Assembly (NCBI GenBank): GCA_943329665.2
Contig: CALQEU020000001.1
Span: forward strand, 186,001-250,000
Source: JAJTFW01 sp903922455
GTDB lineage: Bacteria > Bacteroidota > Bacteroidia > AKYH767-A > OLB10
Direction: 5' to 3'
DNA length: 64,000 nucleotides
In this document: positions 26,587 through 36,003 of the stretch, piece after piece
How the letters are laid out: the number at the start of each line of letters is the position of its first letter
Numbering within the stretch: position 1 is the first letter of the stretch
The notes under the pieces: model-generated
Databases searched by the model: none
Told to the model about the DNA's origin: nothing
The model's input: only the letters and a program-made list of their open reading frames with translations
Position numbers and translations under genes: made by a program

Positions 26587-27681
26587 ATGACAACAGACTT
26601 CCTTCCTCTAAATGGTACCGATCACATCGAATTTTTTGTTGGAAATGCCAAACAATCTGCCTATTACTATCAGCATGCTTTTGGTTTTCAGCTCATTGCA
26701 TATGCTGGTCCAGAAACTGGAGTTCGTGATAGAGCTTCTTATGTATTGCAGCAAGGAAAGGTTCGTTTCGTATTGACAACCGCGCTCCATCCCAATCATG
26801 AAATTACTAACCATGTTGCAAATCATGGTGACGGAGTAAAAGTGTTAGCGTTGGGGGTGGATGATGCAGAGAAATCTTTTTATGAAACTATGGCGAGGGG
26901 AGCCAAGGCGCATACAGAACCACAAACAGTTACAGATGATTTTGGTGAAGTGAAAATTTCAGCCATACATACTTATGGAGAGACCATTCATAAATTTGTA
27001 GAAAGAAAAAACTATAAAGGAGTTTTCCTTCCTGGCTATAAAGCCATTTCGTCCTCTTCAAAATCGACTCCAGTGGGCTTTGAATACATCGATCATTGTG
27101 TAGGAAATGTTGAGTTGGGTAAGATGAACGATTGGGTAAAGTTTTATGAAGACGTCATGGGATTCAAAATGATCCTGACTTTTGATGACAAAGACATCAG
27201 CACCGAATACAGTGCACTTATGTCAAAAGTAGTTTCTAACGGCAATGGATATGTGAAGTTTCCAATTAATGAACCTGCCGAAGGAAAAAAGAAATCGCAA
27301 ATCGACGAGTATCTTGAATTTTATCATGGTGCAGGTGTGCAACACATTGCCATCGCTACCAGCAATATTATTGATACAGTCAGCATGTTGAAAGAACGTG
27401 GTGTAGAATTTTTACAAGTTCCAATGACTTACTACGATGATCTTAAAACAAGAATTGGAAAAATAGACGAGGATATGGATGATTTGGCCAAATTGGGAAT
27501 CCTTGTGGACCGTGATGATGAAGGATACTTGCTTCAACTATTTACGAAGCCCGTGGAAGATCGCCCTACTGTCTTTTTTGAAATCATTCAGCGTAAAGGC
27601 GCTCGCTCATTCGGCAAAGGAAATTTTAAAGCTTTATTTGAAGCCATTGAAAGAGAACAAGCATTAAGAGGTAATTTATAA
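26587..27681 (+). CDS. hppD: 4-hydroxyphenylpyruvate dioxygenase
   Basis: HppD turns 4-hydroxyphenylpyruvate into homogentisate and CO2 in tyrosine breakdown. The 364-residue protein has two VOC-type halves. The Fe(II) ligands are H170 (YIDHCVGNV), H253 (GVQHIAIAT) and E332 (VFFEIIQRKGARSFGKGNF). The last segment is the family C-terminal signature with GKGNFKALFEAIEREQ. The length is normal. Homogentisate dioxygenase is not adjacent, so the pathway is not clustered here. A terminator follows. Confidence 0.97.
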   Translation: MTTDFLPLNGTDHIEFFVGNAKQSAYYYQHAFGFQLIAYAGPETGVRDRASYVLQQGKVRFVLTTALHPNHEITNHVANHGDGVKVLALGVDDAEKSFYETMARGAKAHTEPQTVTDDFGEVKISAIHTYGETIHKFVERKNYKGVFLPGYKAISSSSKSTPVGFEYIDHCVGNVELGKMNDWVKFYEDVMGFKMILTFDDKDISTEYSALMSKVVSNGNGYVKFPINEPAEGKKKSQIDEYLEFYHGAGVQHIAIATSNIIDTVSMLKERGVEFLQVPMTYYDDLKTRIGKIDEDMDDLAKLGILVDRDDEGYLLQLFTKPVEDRPTVFFEIIQRKGARSFGKGNFKALFEAIEREQALRGNL

Positions 27682-27705
27682 TCAGTTTTAAATCAATGAA
27701 ATAGA

Positions 27706-27738
27706 CGAGTCTTGTAAGGGCTCGGTTATTTTTTTTTG
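27706..27738 (+). terminator. intrinsic terminator after hppD
   Basis: A six-bp stem CGAGTC (27706-27711) pairs with GGCTCG (27719-27724, one G-T pair), with a seven-base loop, and is followed by GTTA and a run of nine or more T. Confidence 0.7.
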
Positions 27739-27842
27739 CCTTGGATAAATTGGTTCGAACTTCTAGTCGTTATTTCAATTTTAGATGCAAAACCTTTTCT
27801 CTAAAATTGGAGTATAAGATGGCATAAAACAATAAGCCCATC

Positions 27843-29792
27843 ATGGCCAGAAAAAACTTACGTCAACAAACCGCACTTAAGACAAAACTTCGTTTAACTT
27901 TTATTGCAACCACCGCCGCCATTTCTGGTTTGGTAGTTTTATTAATAGTTGTTTTCAATCTCACAAAAAAGGAAGAGGGGAGAGCGGCCACATCCATGAC
28001 TTACAAACAATCCACTACTTTTCAAGATACAAGTGGTGTGTTGAGAGGAAGCATAAATCAAAAAGTAATTGGAGTTGTGGTGGAGACAAGCGGTAAAGGA
28101 ACTCCTGTAAAAATCAATTCTTTTACATTTTCTGCAGCAGGAACTTCAATTCCTATTGAGCAAAACATAGAAAATGCGCGATTGTGGTATACCGGCAATG
28201 ATCCTGAATTTTCAATTCAGCAAATTGTAGGGACTACGATTCCTGCCATTAACGACAAACCTTTTGTGTTTTCTGCAAGCCAAACTTTATTGCCAGGAAA
28301 AAATTTCTTTTGGTTAACTTTTGATGTTTTTACCAATGCGAATTCAACGCCTGGAACAGTGGATGCTATGTGTAAAGAAATTCGAATAGGTGCTATTTCC
28401 TATTTGCCTGTCGTTGTTGATCCAATTGGAAAGCGATTCGTACAATCAAATATTCCCTTTTATTCAATGGGTAATTTTTCTTTGGGTAAAGTTAATTCCT
28501 GGAATTCTAAAAGAGATGGTTCAGGAATGTCTCCTCGTCAAATGAATGAAGTACGTAACAGCTATTTTATTCAATCCGGACATCGGATGATAAGTAGTAC
28601 AGGTTCTAATCTACAAACTTTAGTAATAGAAAAAGGCGGGGAATTACGAATTACTTCCCCTTTAAGATTGAATGCAATTTATGTTGCTTTTGGTGGCGTT
28701 GTCCAGATGGATACTTCAATCAATAATTTTTATTCTTTTAATGAATTTTATATGGACAATGGAGCCATGTATATTCATAACAGTACCGGGTGGTTCCCCG
28801 GATTAAAGAATAGGTTAAGTCCGAAGTCTACTCAATTGTTTTTTAAATATGGTTCCAACACTTTCCGACCTGAAATTAATTTTGGAAATCTTGTATTAGA
28901 TGCAGCAGATGTTTCTTCCATCGATCTGGGTGGAAAAGTCGAGCAGATTCAAGGTGATTTTGAAATTAGGAAAACGGGAAAAGATCTTTCAGGAATTTTC
29001 TTCACTGGTAATAATTTGTTAAACATTAATGGCAGTTTTATTCAAATGGGTGGTTTGTTTTTTGGCGCTACCAATGGAAATTTGACTTGTTCTGTTGCAC
29101 AAGATTTCATCTTGAAAGGAGGTGAGTTTTATGATGCAAAAATGGATAAGACGAACCAGAAGGCAGCTTTAAAGATGCATGTTAAGGAAGATGTCATTTT
29201 ATTGAGTGGTATTTTCACTACGGATAGAAGCGCCACTTCTGAATTTATCATGTCAGGTTCTGGAACGTCCAGATGGATTCAAAAACCATTGTGTAAAGCA
29301 AATCTTGGAAATGTTACGGTCGCAAATAAACATGTATTGCAAATAAAAGGTGAAATATTTGGTAATATTTCAAAAGGGTCTACCTTTCAGATTAGTGATG
29401 GTGCAGAATTGTATTGCGAGAAAGTTGTGGTGAATGGTGAGGGCGAGTTTGTTTTGGAAAATAATACCATGCTTGCAATTGGTCACCCAGAAGGAATATA
29501 CTCGAGCGGCTCAAAAGGAAATATCCAAACTGAAAAACGAACTTTTAATTCTGGAGCAACCTATTATTATTACTTAAATTCTAATCCGCAAGAGACAGGA
29601 ATTTTCCAAACACAACCTAAACAAAATGTTATCGGTAAATTAGTAGTAAATAAAGCCGGCACATCTCAGGTGTTAAACTTATCACAAAACTTAGTCCTTG
29701 AAAGCCCATGCATGATATCTCTAGGGGATATACGAAGTAATGGCTTTGAGCTAAAAGTGAAGGAAGTAATTTCCACAGCAAAACTGAACTAG
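27843..29792 (+). CDS. membrane-anchored protein with BNR-associated N-terminal domain
   Basis: This 649-residue protein begins with a basic segment and a single hydrophobic helix (about residues 18-41, LTFIATTAAISGLVVLLIVV). It looks like an uncleaved anchor rather than a signal peptide. Residues about 52-200 match the domain usually placed before BNR-repeat neuraminidases in Bacteroidota: GVLRGSINQKVIGVVVETSG, INSFTFSAAGTSIPI, ENARLWYTGNDPEFS and LLPGKNFFWLTFDVF. The remaining 450 residues are Gly/Asn-rich short beta repeats (GNLVLDAADVSSIDLGG, GSFIQMGGLFFGATNG), resembling a beta-helix. No sialidase Asp boxes and no T9SS sorting domain are seen, so a sialidase call is not supported. Promoter and partner genes are not evident. 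Confidence 0.68.
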   Translation: MARKNLRQQTALKTKLRLTFIATTAAISGLVVLLIVVFNLTKKEEGRAATSMTYKQSTTFQDTSGVLRGSINQKVIGVVVETSGKGTPVKINSFTFSAAGTSIPIEQNIENARLWYTGNDPEFSIQQIVGTTIPAINDKPFVFSASQTLLPGKNFFWLTFDVFTNANSTPGTVDAMCKEIRIGAISYLPVVVDPIGKRFVQSNIPFYSMGNFSLGKVNSWNSKRDGSGMSPRQMNEVRNSYFIQSGHRMISSTGSNLQTLVIEKGGELRITSPLRLNAIYVAFGGVVQMDTSINNFYSFNEFYMDNGAMYIHNSTGWFPGLKNRLSPKSTQLFFKYGSNTFRPEINFGNLVLDAADVSSIDLGGKVEQIQGDFEIRKTGKDLSGIFFTGNNLLNINGSFIQMGGLFFGATNGNLTCSVAQDFILKGGEFYDAKMDKTNQKAALKMHVKEDVILLSGIFTTDRSATSEFIMSGSGTSRWIQKPLCKANLGNVTVANKHVLQIKGEIFGNISKGSTFQISDGAELYCEKVVVNGEGEFVLENNTMLAIGHPEGIYSSGSKGNIQTEKRTFNSGATYYYYLNSNPQETGIFQTQPKQNVIGKLVVNKAGTSQVLNLSQNLVLESPCMISLGDIRSNGFELKVKEVISTAKLN

Positions 29793-30008
29793 TTTCTGCT
29801 TTTATAACTTAAATCTTCTTTTTACTTTTTAAAGTTTCCATTAATTGGTGCGAATTTTCTTTTGATTACAGCGTTGCTTTCAATTAACATTGTTAGGTTG
29901 ATAACTGTATACTTTGAAGGATAATTAATTCCATCTCTGACCTAATTTTAGCATACCATGTAGGGTAAGAGATTTTTCATGTATTGTTTCAAAAAAACTA
30001 AAGGACGT

Positions 30009-31298
30009 ATGGAGGTCGGCAACAGTGTAAAAAGTAAGCACGAACAAATTCTAGAATTGCTAGACGAAGTTTCTATTTCAGGTAAAAAGTTAGGAATTAT
30101 ATTGCAAACAGTGGAAGATGACGAATTTGATGGGCGCCATGTGACACTAAAAGGAAAAAAACTGAAGAATTTTAGCTCTTGCAGTTACTTCGGTCTTGAT
30201 CTTGACCAACGATTGATGGGTGGTGCAATTGATGCAATTACTCGTTTTGGTGTACAGTTTTCTTCTTCCCGCTCGTATCTCTCTTCTCCATTGTATGGCG
30301 AGTTAGAGGAAAAATTAGCTAAAATATTTGATGCTCCTGCTGCTGTTTTTAATACGACAACGCTTGGGCATTTAAGCAATCTTCCCATTCTTATTGGTGA
30401 TGAAGATGCCATCGTAATGGACGTAAGCGTACATTCAAGTGTTCAAATGGCAGTTTCATTGTTGAATGAAAGAAATATTCATGTGGAGATTATTCGTCAC
30501 AATCGACTCGACTTACTTGAAGATCGGGTGAAAGAATTAAGCCTGACGCACAAGAAAATTTGGTATTTGTCTGATGGAGTTTATTCGATGTTTGGAGATT
30601 TAGCACCCGTGAAAGAAATTGTTAAGTTGATGGATATTTATGAGCAACTTTATTTGTACATCGATGATGCACATGGAATGAGTTGGTCAGGTGAAAACGG
30701 TTCGGGCTACGTAAGAAGTCAAGTACCTAAACATGATCGAATTTATTTAACAACATCTTTAGGTAAAGCGTTTGGAGCAAGTGGCGGCGTTATGATTTTT
30801 CCAAATGATGAAGAGTTTCGTCGTGTCCATGATTACGGCAAAACGTCAATTTTTTCAATTCAAATTCCACCGCCCATTCTCGGAGCAGCAGTCGCCTCCG
30901 CCAAAATTCATTTGTCTTCGGAAATTTACACGTTGCAAAAACAATTGCAAGACCGGATTAAATATTTTAATCAAACAGCCAAGTTGCTCGAAATCCCAAT
31001 TATTTCAGATGATATTTCTCCAATAAAATTTGTTTGCCTTGGTAAACCACATATGGGTTACAATATGGTAAGCCGACTTATAAATAATGGATATTATGTG
31101 AACCTCTCGGTTTTCCCTTCCGTATCTTATCATAATACAGGTATGAGAATTCCTCTTTCATTGCATATGAATAAGGAAGATATTAATGGATTGTTGACTC
31201 AAATTGCTCAACAATTGCCTTTGGCAATGACTGATACCGGTACTTCAATGAAAGAGATAAATCGGTATTTTAAAATGGATAAACGTCAAAAGGTCTAA
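30009..31298 (+). CDS. PLP-dependent alpha-oxoamine synthase-like enzyme
   Basis: This fold-type I PLP enzyme belongs to the group of KBL, AONS/BioF, serine palmitoyltransferase and CqsA, which join an amino acid to an acyl thioester. Visible features are LKGKKLKNFSSCSYFGLDLD, SSSRSYLSSPLYGELEEKLA, VFNTTTLGHLSNLPIL, LYIDDAHGMSWSG (Asp for the pyridine N) and TTSLGKAFGASGGVM with the PLP lysine at K253. The ATG at 30009 is chosen because AAAGGA sits five bases upstream; an ATG ten codons earlier (29979) is possible. The substrate is unknown. Sphingolipid or secondary lipid synthesis is one option. No acyl carrier or acyltransferase gene is adjacent. Confidence 0.82.
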   Translation: MEVGNSVKSKHEQILELLDEVSISGKKLGIILQTVEDDEFDGRHVTLKGKKLKNFSSCSYFGLDLDQRLMGGAIDAITRFGVQFSSSRSYLSSPLYGELEEKLAKIFDAPAAVFNTTTLGHLSNLPILIGDEDAIVMDVSVHSSVQMAVSLLNERNIHVEIIRHNRLDLLEDRVKELSLTHKKIWYLSDGVYSMFGDLAPVKEIVKLMDIYEQLYLYIDDAHGMSWSGENGSGYVRSQVPKHDRIYLTTSLGKAFGASGGVMIFPNDEEFRRVHDYGKTSIFSIQIPPPILGAAVASAKIHLSSEIYTLQKQLQDRIKYFNQTAKLLEIPIISDDISPIKFVCLGKPHMGYNMVSRLINNGYYVNLSVFPSVSYHNTGMRIPLSLHMNKEDINGLLTQIAQQLPLAMTDTGTSMKEINRYFKMDKRQKV

Positions 31299-31359
31299 TT
31301 TAGATCAAAATAATACAAGGATTTATTGTTGAAATCTAATTTTAAGAGTAAAACCTTTT

Positions 31360-31788
31360 TTATAGCCAAACGCAAATCTTCCAAAAATTCGATAAAGTCA
31401 GAAAGGTGGTCTCAAACTGACTAATATCCACCGGCTTTACAAAGTATCCAGCAACATTATGTTTATAGGCTTCTTTTCTATCATAATCATCATTAGACGT
31501 TGTTAACACAAAAACACTAATGAAATTGATTGTAGGATCGCTTCTCAATTCTTTTAAGAAATCCAATCCGTTCATTTTTGGCATATTGATGTCAAGCAAA
31601 ATCACTTGTGGTAATTTCTCCAACTTCTCTTTTCCATTGGTTCCTCGCAGCACATCCAAAGCCTCTTCGCCATTCGATGCGTGCAGTAAATTATTAGTAA
31701 GATTAAGTCGTTTAAATACTCTCTCAATAACCATTTTGTCAACCTGGTCATCCTCTACGTGAAGAATAGTGATAGTTTGTTCGCTCAT
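31360..31788 (-). CDS. single-domain response regulator (receiver only)
   Basis: This 142-residue CheY-like protein has no output domain. The receiver hallmarks are the acidic pair in ILHVEDDQVDKM, the phosphoacceptor D66 in VILLDINMPKMNG, the switch Thr in VFVLTTSNDD, and the conserved Lys in GYFVKPVDIS. This Rcp1-like subtype with DINMPKMNGLDFL often partners hybrid or phytochrome kinases. It is divergent from the histidine kinase at 31932, the most likely partner. The output is probably protein-protein contact rather than DNA binding. Confidence 0.93.
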   Translation of the reverse strand: MSEQTITILHVEDDQVDKMVIERVFKRLNLTNNLLHASNGEEALDVLRGTNGKEKLEKLPQVILLDINMPKMNGLDFLKELRSDPTINFISVFVLTTSNDDYDRKEAYKHNVAGYFVKPVDISQFETTFLTLSNFWKICVWL

Positions 31789-31876
31789 AGCTTATTTTTT
31801 ATAAGTATTGTAACAACTAAAGCTAATGTTCGTACACATCATTAGTAAAAATTCTTTTTCTAGTATTCTAAGTTGT

Positions 31877-31884
31877 CAAATGTA
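31877..31884 (-). promoter_or_regulatory. predicted -7 box of the response regulator gene
   Basis: The minus strand reads TACATTTG, a TAnnTTTG match, 88 bases upstream of the response-regulator ATG in the divergent spacer. The -33 element is not convincing. Confidence 0.3.
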
Positions 31885-31931
31885 GAATTAATACAACAAA
31901 CAAAAAAGGTCTAAGCGGTTAAGAAATTTAA

Positions 31932-33692
31932 ATGCGTAATCTAAATATATTCAAGAATAACGAAAAGTATCATAACAGCATCCCTGCTGATGATCTCATC
32001 GCACGTCAGAGATATCGTCTGTTTAGAGCTACAACTATTACTGCAGCAGCAGTTATTTTTTACGCTTTTTTCCAAGCCTGGTATGTGGTAGATGTCGGTA
32101 ACTTTTCGGGTATCCTTATAGGAATTCTTGGTTTAGTACTAGTTGTAAATTATTTCTATCTGCCTTTTCATAAGAATCATCGGCTTGCTTATTATGTAAT
32201 CGTCCTGGGAGCATTTACAACACTTCATATCATTTCTTATTATTCAGGTGGAATTCGAGCTTCAGCAATTATGTACATGGCTGGACTCATGTTGCTGGGA
32301 TATATGCTCCTCGGGAATACGGCTGGTAAAATTGTGTTTACCCTCATCGCTATAAATATTGTTTTCTTTTGGTATGCCACGGAATACACAGATTTGATCT
32401 CCTATGCGCTGATCGGAGATACCGTTGAATTAATAAATATCGATTATCTCACCACTTTCTTTTTAGCCATGCTGATTCTTTCTACTCAGATGAATTATCT
32501 AGAGAGCGGAAAAAATGTTGTCATTGAGAGAATAACAGTGCAAAGAAATGAGTTGAGAGAAGCGAATAAGGAATTGCATAAACTTTCTGTTGTAGCTAGT
32601 AAAGCAGACAATGCAATTATCATTACAAACAGTGATGGAATTGCAGAATGGGTGAATGATGGATTTGTTCGTCTTACAGGATTCTACTTTGATGATATCG
32701 TAGGGCAAAATCCACATCATCTTTTAACAGGAAAAAAATCGAATCAAGATACAATTGCTGCATTAAACCTAGCCATAACAAATCATGAAGCCTTTTCTTG
32801 TGAACTTTTAAAGTATAAGAAATCAGGTGAACCATTCTGGACACAAATTACAATGACTCCAATTGCTTCCGATGCCGATACAGAGACGGAGGCGAAGTAT
32901 ATTTATATCGAAAGTGATATCACACCTAGAAAATTAGCCGAAGAAAAAATGAATCGCTATATGAAGAATTTGGAGAAAACAATTTCTGAGCTCGACAAAT
33001 TCGCTTATGTAGTTTCTCATGACTTGAAAGCACCTGTTCGTGCAATTGGAAATTTAACGGGATGGATTGAAGAGGATATGGGTGATCGTCTACCTGCTGA
33101 TCTTTTAGAACATTTTAATACCATCAAAGGTCGTGTAGTTCGTATGGAAGGATTAATTAATGGAATTCTAGATTATACGAAAGCGAGTAAAACCTCTGGT
33201 GAGCTTCAACCATTCGAAGTGAATGAATTGGTTCGTGATTCTATTGATCTCATCGGACCACCTGCAAATGCAGTAATCAATGTAAGAGATAATTTGCCCA
33301 ATATGAGAGCCGAACGCGTCAAGCTTCAGCAAGTATTTTTGAATCTTATCCAAAACGCTATTAAGTATAACGATAAAGAAGACATTCAAGTTGAAATTCG
33401 ATGTGAAGATCAAGGAAACGACTGGAAGTTTTTTGTGAAAGATAATGGCCCTGGCATCGAACCACGCTATCATGAAAAGATTTTTGTGATCTTCCAAACA
33501 TTGAATGCGCGTGATGAAGTGGAATCTCGTGGTGTTGGACTAGCCATCGTTAAAAAGATTGTTGAAGAAGAAGGTGGAAAGATATGGGTGGAGTCGGAAA
33601 AAGGAAAAGGAGCCACATTCTGTTTTAATTGGCCAAAAGTAAAAAAGGCAAGTATGGAGGAGTCATTGCTTGCTGAAGATTTTATGTCGTGA
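31932..33692 (+). CDS. PAS-domain sensor histidine kinase, multi-TM sensor
   Basis: This 586-residue protein has about six TM helices in residues 30-190 without a large loop. A short coiled linker follows, then a PAS domain at about 210-340 (NAIIITNSDGIAEWVNDGFV, LTGFYFDDIVGQNPHHLL, with the PAC end YIESDITPRKLAEE). The HisKA domain has phospho-acceptor H363 in YVVSHDLKAPVRAIGN, and the HATPase domain has N-box LIQNAIKYND, G1 KDNGPGIEP and G2 SRGVGLAIVKKIVEEEGG. The kinase is complete. It probably phosphorylates the receiver protein encoded divergently. The membrane part resembles integral-membrane sensors; the ligand is unknown. Confidence 0.92.
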   Translation: MRNLNIFKNNEKYHNSIPADDLIARQRYRLFRATTITAAAVIFYAFFQAWYVVDVGNFSGILIGILGLVLVVNYFYLPFHKNHRLAYYVIVLGAFTTLHIISYYSGGIRASAIMYMAGLMLLGYMLLGNTAGKIVFTLIAINIVFFWYATEYTDLISYALIGDTVELINIDYLTTFFLAMLILSTQMNYLESGKNVVIERITVQRNELREANKELHKLSVVASKADNAIIITNSDGIAEWVNDGFVRLTGFYFDDIVGQNPHHLLTGKKSNQDTIAALNLAITNHEAFSCELLKYKKSGEPFWTQITMTPIASDADTETEAKYIYIESDITPRKLAEEKMNRYMKNLEKTISELDKFAYVVSHDLKAPVRAIGNLTGWIEEDMGDRLPADLLEHFNTIKGRVVRMEGLINGILDYTKASKTSGELQPFEVNELVRDSIDLIGPPANAVINVRDNLPNMRAERVKLQQVFLNLIQNAIKYNDKEDIQVEIRCEDQGNDWKFFVKDNGPGIEPRYHEKIFVIFQTLNARDEVESRGVGLAIVKKIVEEEGGKIWVESEKGKGATFCFNWPKVKKASMEESLLAEDFMS

Positions 33693-33735
33693 AACACTTT
33701 TCCAACTTCGTCGTAATAGGACTTTAACACCAGCC

Positions 33736-34017
33736 ATGAAAACAAATTCTGAGATTCAAGTAAAGCAAGAACTCGATCAATGCATCGTTCAAATGAAAAA
33801 TTTATTACAACAACTAGAGCCAGCGCAACGATTAACTATTGTGAACGAATTGATGGTGCGCTTAATCCCAAGTCGAAATAAATTAACTTCATCAAGCGAT
33901 AAAATTAACGCGAGAATGAATCAACAAGATCAAGGATTGACGAAAACACAGATGCAATTGATTAAAAAAGCTTCAGATGATACCGATCGACTTTTCGATT
34001 TCGATCACAGAGCTTAA
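33736..34017 (+). CDS. small hypothetical protein downstream of the kinase
   Basis: This is a 93-residue soluble, Gln/Lys/Asp-rich, mostly helical protein starting at ATG 33736 (MKTNSEIQVKQELDQC). The open frame extends further upstream into the kinase gene only through a TTG, which I reject. There is no recognised motif. It lies 44 bases after the histidine kinase stop and could be co-transcribed. A coiled-coil tendency is seen in VKQELDQCIVQMKNLLQQLE. Confidence 0.55.
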   Translation: MKTNSEIQVKQELDQCIVQMKNLLQQLEPAQRLTIVNELMVRLIPSRNKLTSSSDKINARMNQQDQGLTKTQMQLIKKASDDTDRLFDFDHRA

Positions 34018-34147
34018 TTTTTTTAATAATAATACAATACTATTCTATTCCAATAAGTAGGGTTGTATTTTGACAACCTACATTGACTTTAATGGGTACT
34101 TCAAAGGCCTAAACCAAAGCAGTACGATTAAGAGATTGGACTATTTT

Positions 34148-34918
34148 TTAAGTTGCGTCGGTATAACTTATTTCCTTAATCTTTTTTAAAAATAATTGAA
34201 GTCCTTCCCGGGCTTTATTGTCTATTTTATAAAGTATTCTTTTCTGTAAGTATTGCGAAATATTAAATTCGGGATATTCTATTGCTAGTGTTGGAAAGAT
34301 TTCTACTCGATGGGTTACGCCATAATGAAATGAGGATTCTAACTTCTGAATAATTCCGTCATCTATCAACTTATTACTAACCCAAGCGGCAAATACAAAG
34401 GGAAGCCCCGTGAGTTCTTTCCAACATGCTGCTAAGTCATAACAATAAGTGAATGTAGATTTATATTTCAATGCTCGGTCGCCAATAATGACGGCAGCAG
34501 TATATTGCTCCTCCTGTAAAATTGAACTTTCAGCATTTTCATTGATCCATTCTGGTTGGATGTTCCATAATTCTTTGGCAAGAATTTTTGCAAGTAATAC
34601 GGAGGTTCTCGATTCTTGATCTAAAACAATTTTTTTTATTTCAGTCAATGGGGAATTGCTAACAAGCACTACTGAATCTACTTTTCCATCTGCTACGATT
34701 CCATATGAAGTAAGAAGATGGGCTTCCTTTAAAGATAAAATCATCGCTACTGGAATCAACCCAATATCCGTTTGATTTCCCATAAGTTTAGAAGCACATG
34801 TAGAAGGGATGTCTTTCTCAATGATGAATTCATCATTTGCTAATTGATGCTCCATTCCAAATACAAAAGGTCGAGCATTTAAATAGGAAACTACAGATAT
34901 TCGAGTTTTTTTTTGCAC
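34148..34918 (-). CDS. mqnA: chorismate dehydratase MqnA (futalosine menaquinone pathway)
   Basis: MqnA converts chorismate to 3-enolpyruvyl-benzoate, the first committed step of the futalosine route to menaquinone. The 256-residue protein has a periplasmic-binding-protein-like fold without a signal peptide: RISVVSYLNARPFVFGME, DIGLIPVAMIL, SVVLVSNSPLTEIKKIVLDQ, AAVIIGDRALKYK and LPFVFAAWVSNK. The start is GTG, seven bases after the holA stop, so it is probably coupled to holA. Related MqnD is not seen in the window. The presence of mqnA helps narrow the lineage. Confidence 0.92.
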   Translation of the reverse strand: MQKKTRISVVSYLNARPFVFGMEHQLANDEFIIEKDIPSTCASKLMGNQTDIGLIPVAMILSLKEAHLLTSYGIVADGKVDSVVLVSNSPLTEIKKIVLDQESRTSVLLAKILAKELWNIQPEWINENAESSILQEEQYTAAVIIGDRALKYKSTFTYCYDLAACWKELTGLPFVFAAWVSNKLIDDGIIQKLESSFHYGVTHRVEIFPTLAIEYPEFNISQYLQKRILYKIDNKAREGLQLFLKKIKEISYTDAT

Positions 34919-34924
34919 CCGTTT

Positions 34925-35986
34925 CTAATGAATTAATTTATATACAAATTCTTTCATGTAATCCTCGTTCCCTAAAGTGGAGGCCCCTACACCTTTTGAT
35001 CTTAAATCAAATTCTCGAAGTAAACTGATGTTTTTTTCTACATGCTCCGGACTATAATTTTTCCCCGCCGTGAAATAATCATCTACAAAGAATGGATTTA
35101 CTTTTAATGCCACCGCAACTGAATTTCTGGATTTGTCATTCAGAGAGTGATATAAAAGTAATTTAGTGAAATAAGTATAGAGCATCGCCATCGTTACTTG
35201 AATTGGATTGCTCTTCGGATTTGCAGTAAAATAATTTGCAATCTTAATGCAGGCGTATACATCTCTTTTGCCTAAAGCTTTTTGCAATTCAAAAATATTA
35301 AACTCCTTACTTACTCCAATGTATAGTTCGATATGTTGAACATCAATGGTTTCTTTCGATTTAATATTAATTAGCAATTTGTCACATTCATTGGCAATCC
35401 TCGATAAATCATTTCCTAAATGCTCCGACATGAGCTGAGAAGCTTTCGGAGTAATTTTTGAATTTTTCTCTGCTAAATAATTTTCTATCCATTTAGGAAG
35501 TTTGTCGTCGTACATTTTCTTCGACTCAAAAACAACTCCGTTTTTTTCTATGGCCTTGTACAATTTACCACGCTTGTCGAGAGCCTTATACTTCATGGCT
35601 AAAACAAGTAACGTTGAAGAAAGTGGATTGGAAAGATAATTTAATAAAGGGACACTATCGTTTTTTTCTTCTCCTCCGTCCTCACTTTTACTTTTCGCTT
35701 TTGGAAGAAGCGCCTTTATTTCCTGCGCTTCTTTAATGATGACTACTTGATAATTCGACATCATCGGATATCGTTTGGCTGCACTGATCAAACTTAATAT
35801 TTCACAGTCTTTACCATAAAGTACAGTTTGGTTAAATTCTTTTTCCATGTCATCGAGCACGGAATTTTCAAGCATCTCCGTAACTACATCAATATAATAA
35901 GGCTCATCTCCTTGTAGTAAATAGACAGGATGGTAGATTTTATTTTTTAAATCTCTTTTTATTTCATCAATTGTCTTCTGTGCCAT
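34925..35986 (-). CDS. holA: DNA polymerase III subunit delta HolA
   Basis: HolA is the delta subunit of the clamp loader that opens the beta ring. The 353 residues match the usual length. The N-terminal ATPase-like fold begins KIYHPVYLLQGDEPYYIDVV, followed by RYPMMSNYQVVIIKEAQEI, a charged insertion (SKSEDGGEEKNDS, about residues 98-112), LSSTLLVLAMKYKALDKRGKL and LGNDLSRIANECDKLLIN. A helical C-terminal domain follows (EFNIFELQKALGKRD, DLRSKGVGAS). No Walker A is expected or seen. It is in the middle of a minus-strand run amn-holA-mqnA with spacings of 17 and 6 bases. Confidence 0.94.
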   Translation of the reverse strand: MAQKTIDEIKRDLKNKIYHPVYLLQGDEPYYIDVVTEMLENSVLDDMEKEFNQTVLYGKDCEILSLISAAKRYPMMSNYQVVIIKEAQEIKALLPKAKSKSEDGGEEKNDSVPLLNYLSNPLSSTLLVLAMKYKALDKRGKLYKAIEKNGVVFESKKMYDDKLPKWIENYLAEKNSKITPKASQLMSEHLGNDLSRIANECDKLLINIKSKETIDVQHIELYIGVSKEFNIFELQKALGKRDVYACIKIANYFTANPKSNPIQVTMAMLYTYFTKLLLYHSLNDKSRNSVAVALKVNPFFVDDYFTAGKNYSPEHVEKNISLLREFDLRSKGVGASTLGNEDYMKEFVYKLIH

Positions 35987-36003
35987 TCCTCTTCAATCCT
36001 GAA

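Noticed and set aside
27745..27770. GGTTCGAAC resembling a tRNA T-loop
   Set aside because: No acceptor, D or anticodon stems can be drawn around it.
27843..29792. Sialidase (neuraminidase) annotation
   Set aside because: Only the BNR-associated N-terminal domain is seen. No Asp-box repeats and no catalytic Arg triad region are visible.
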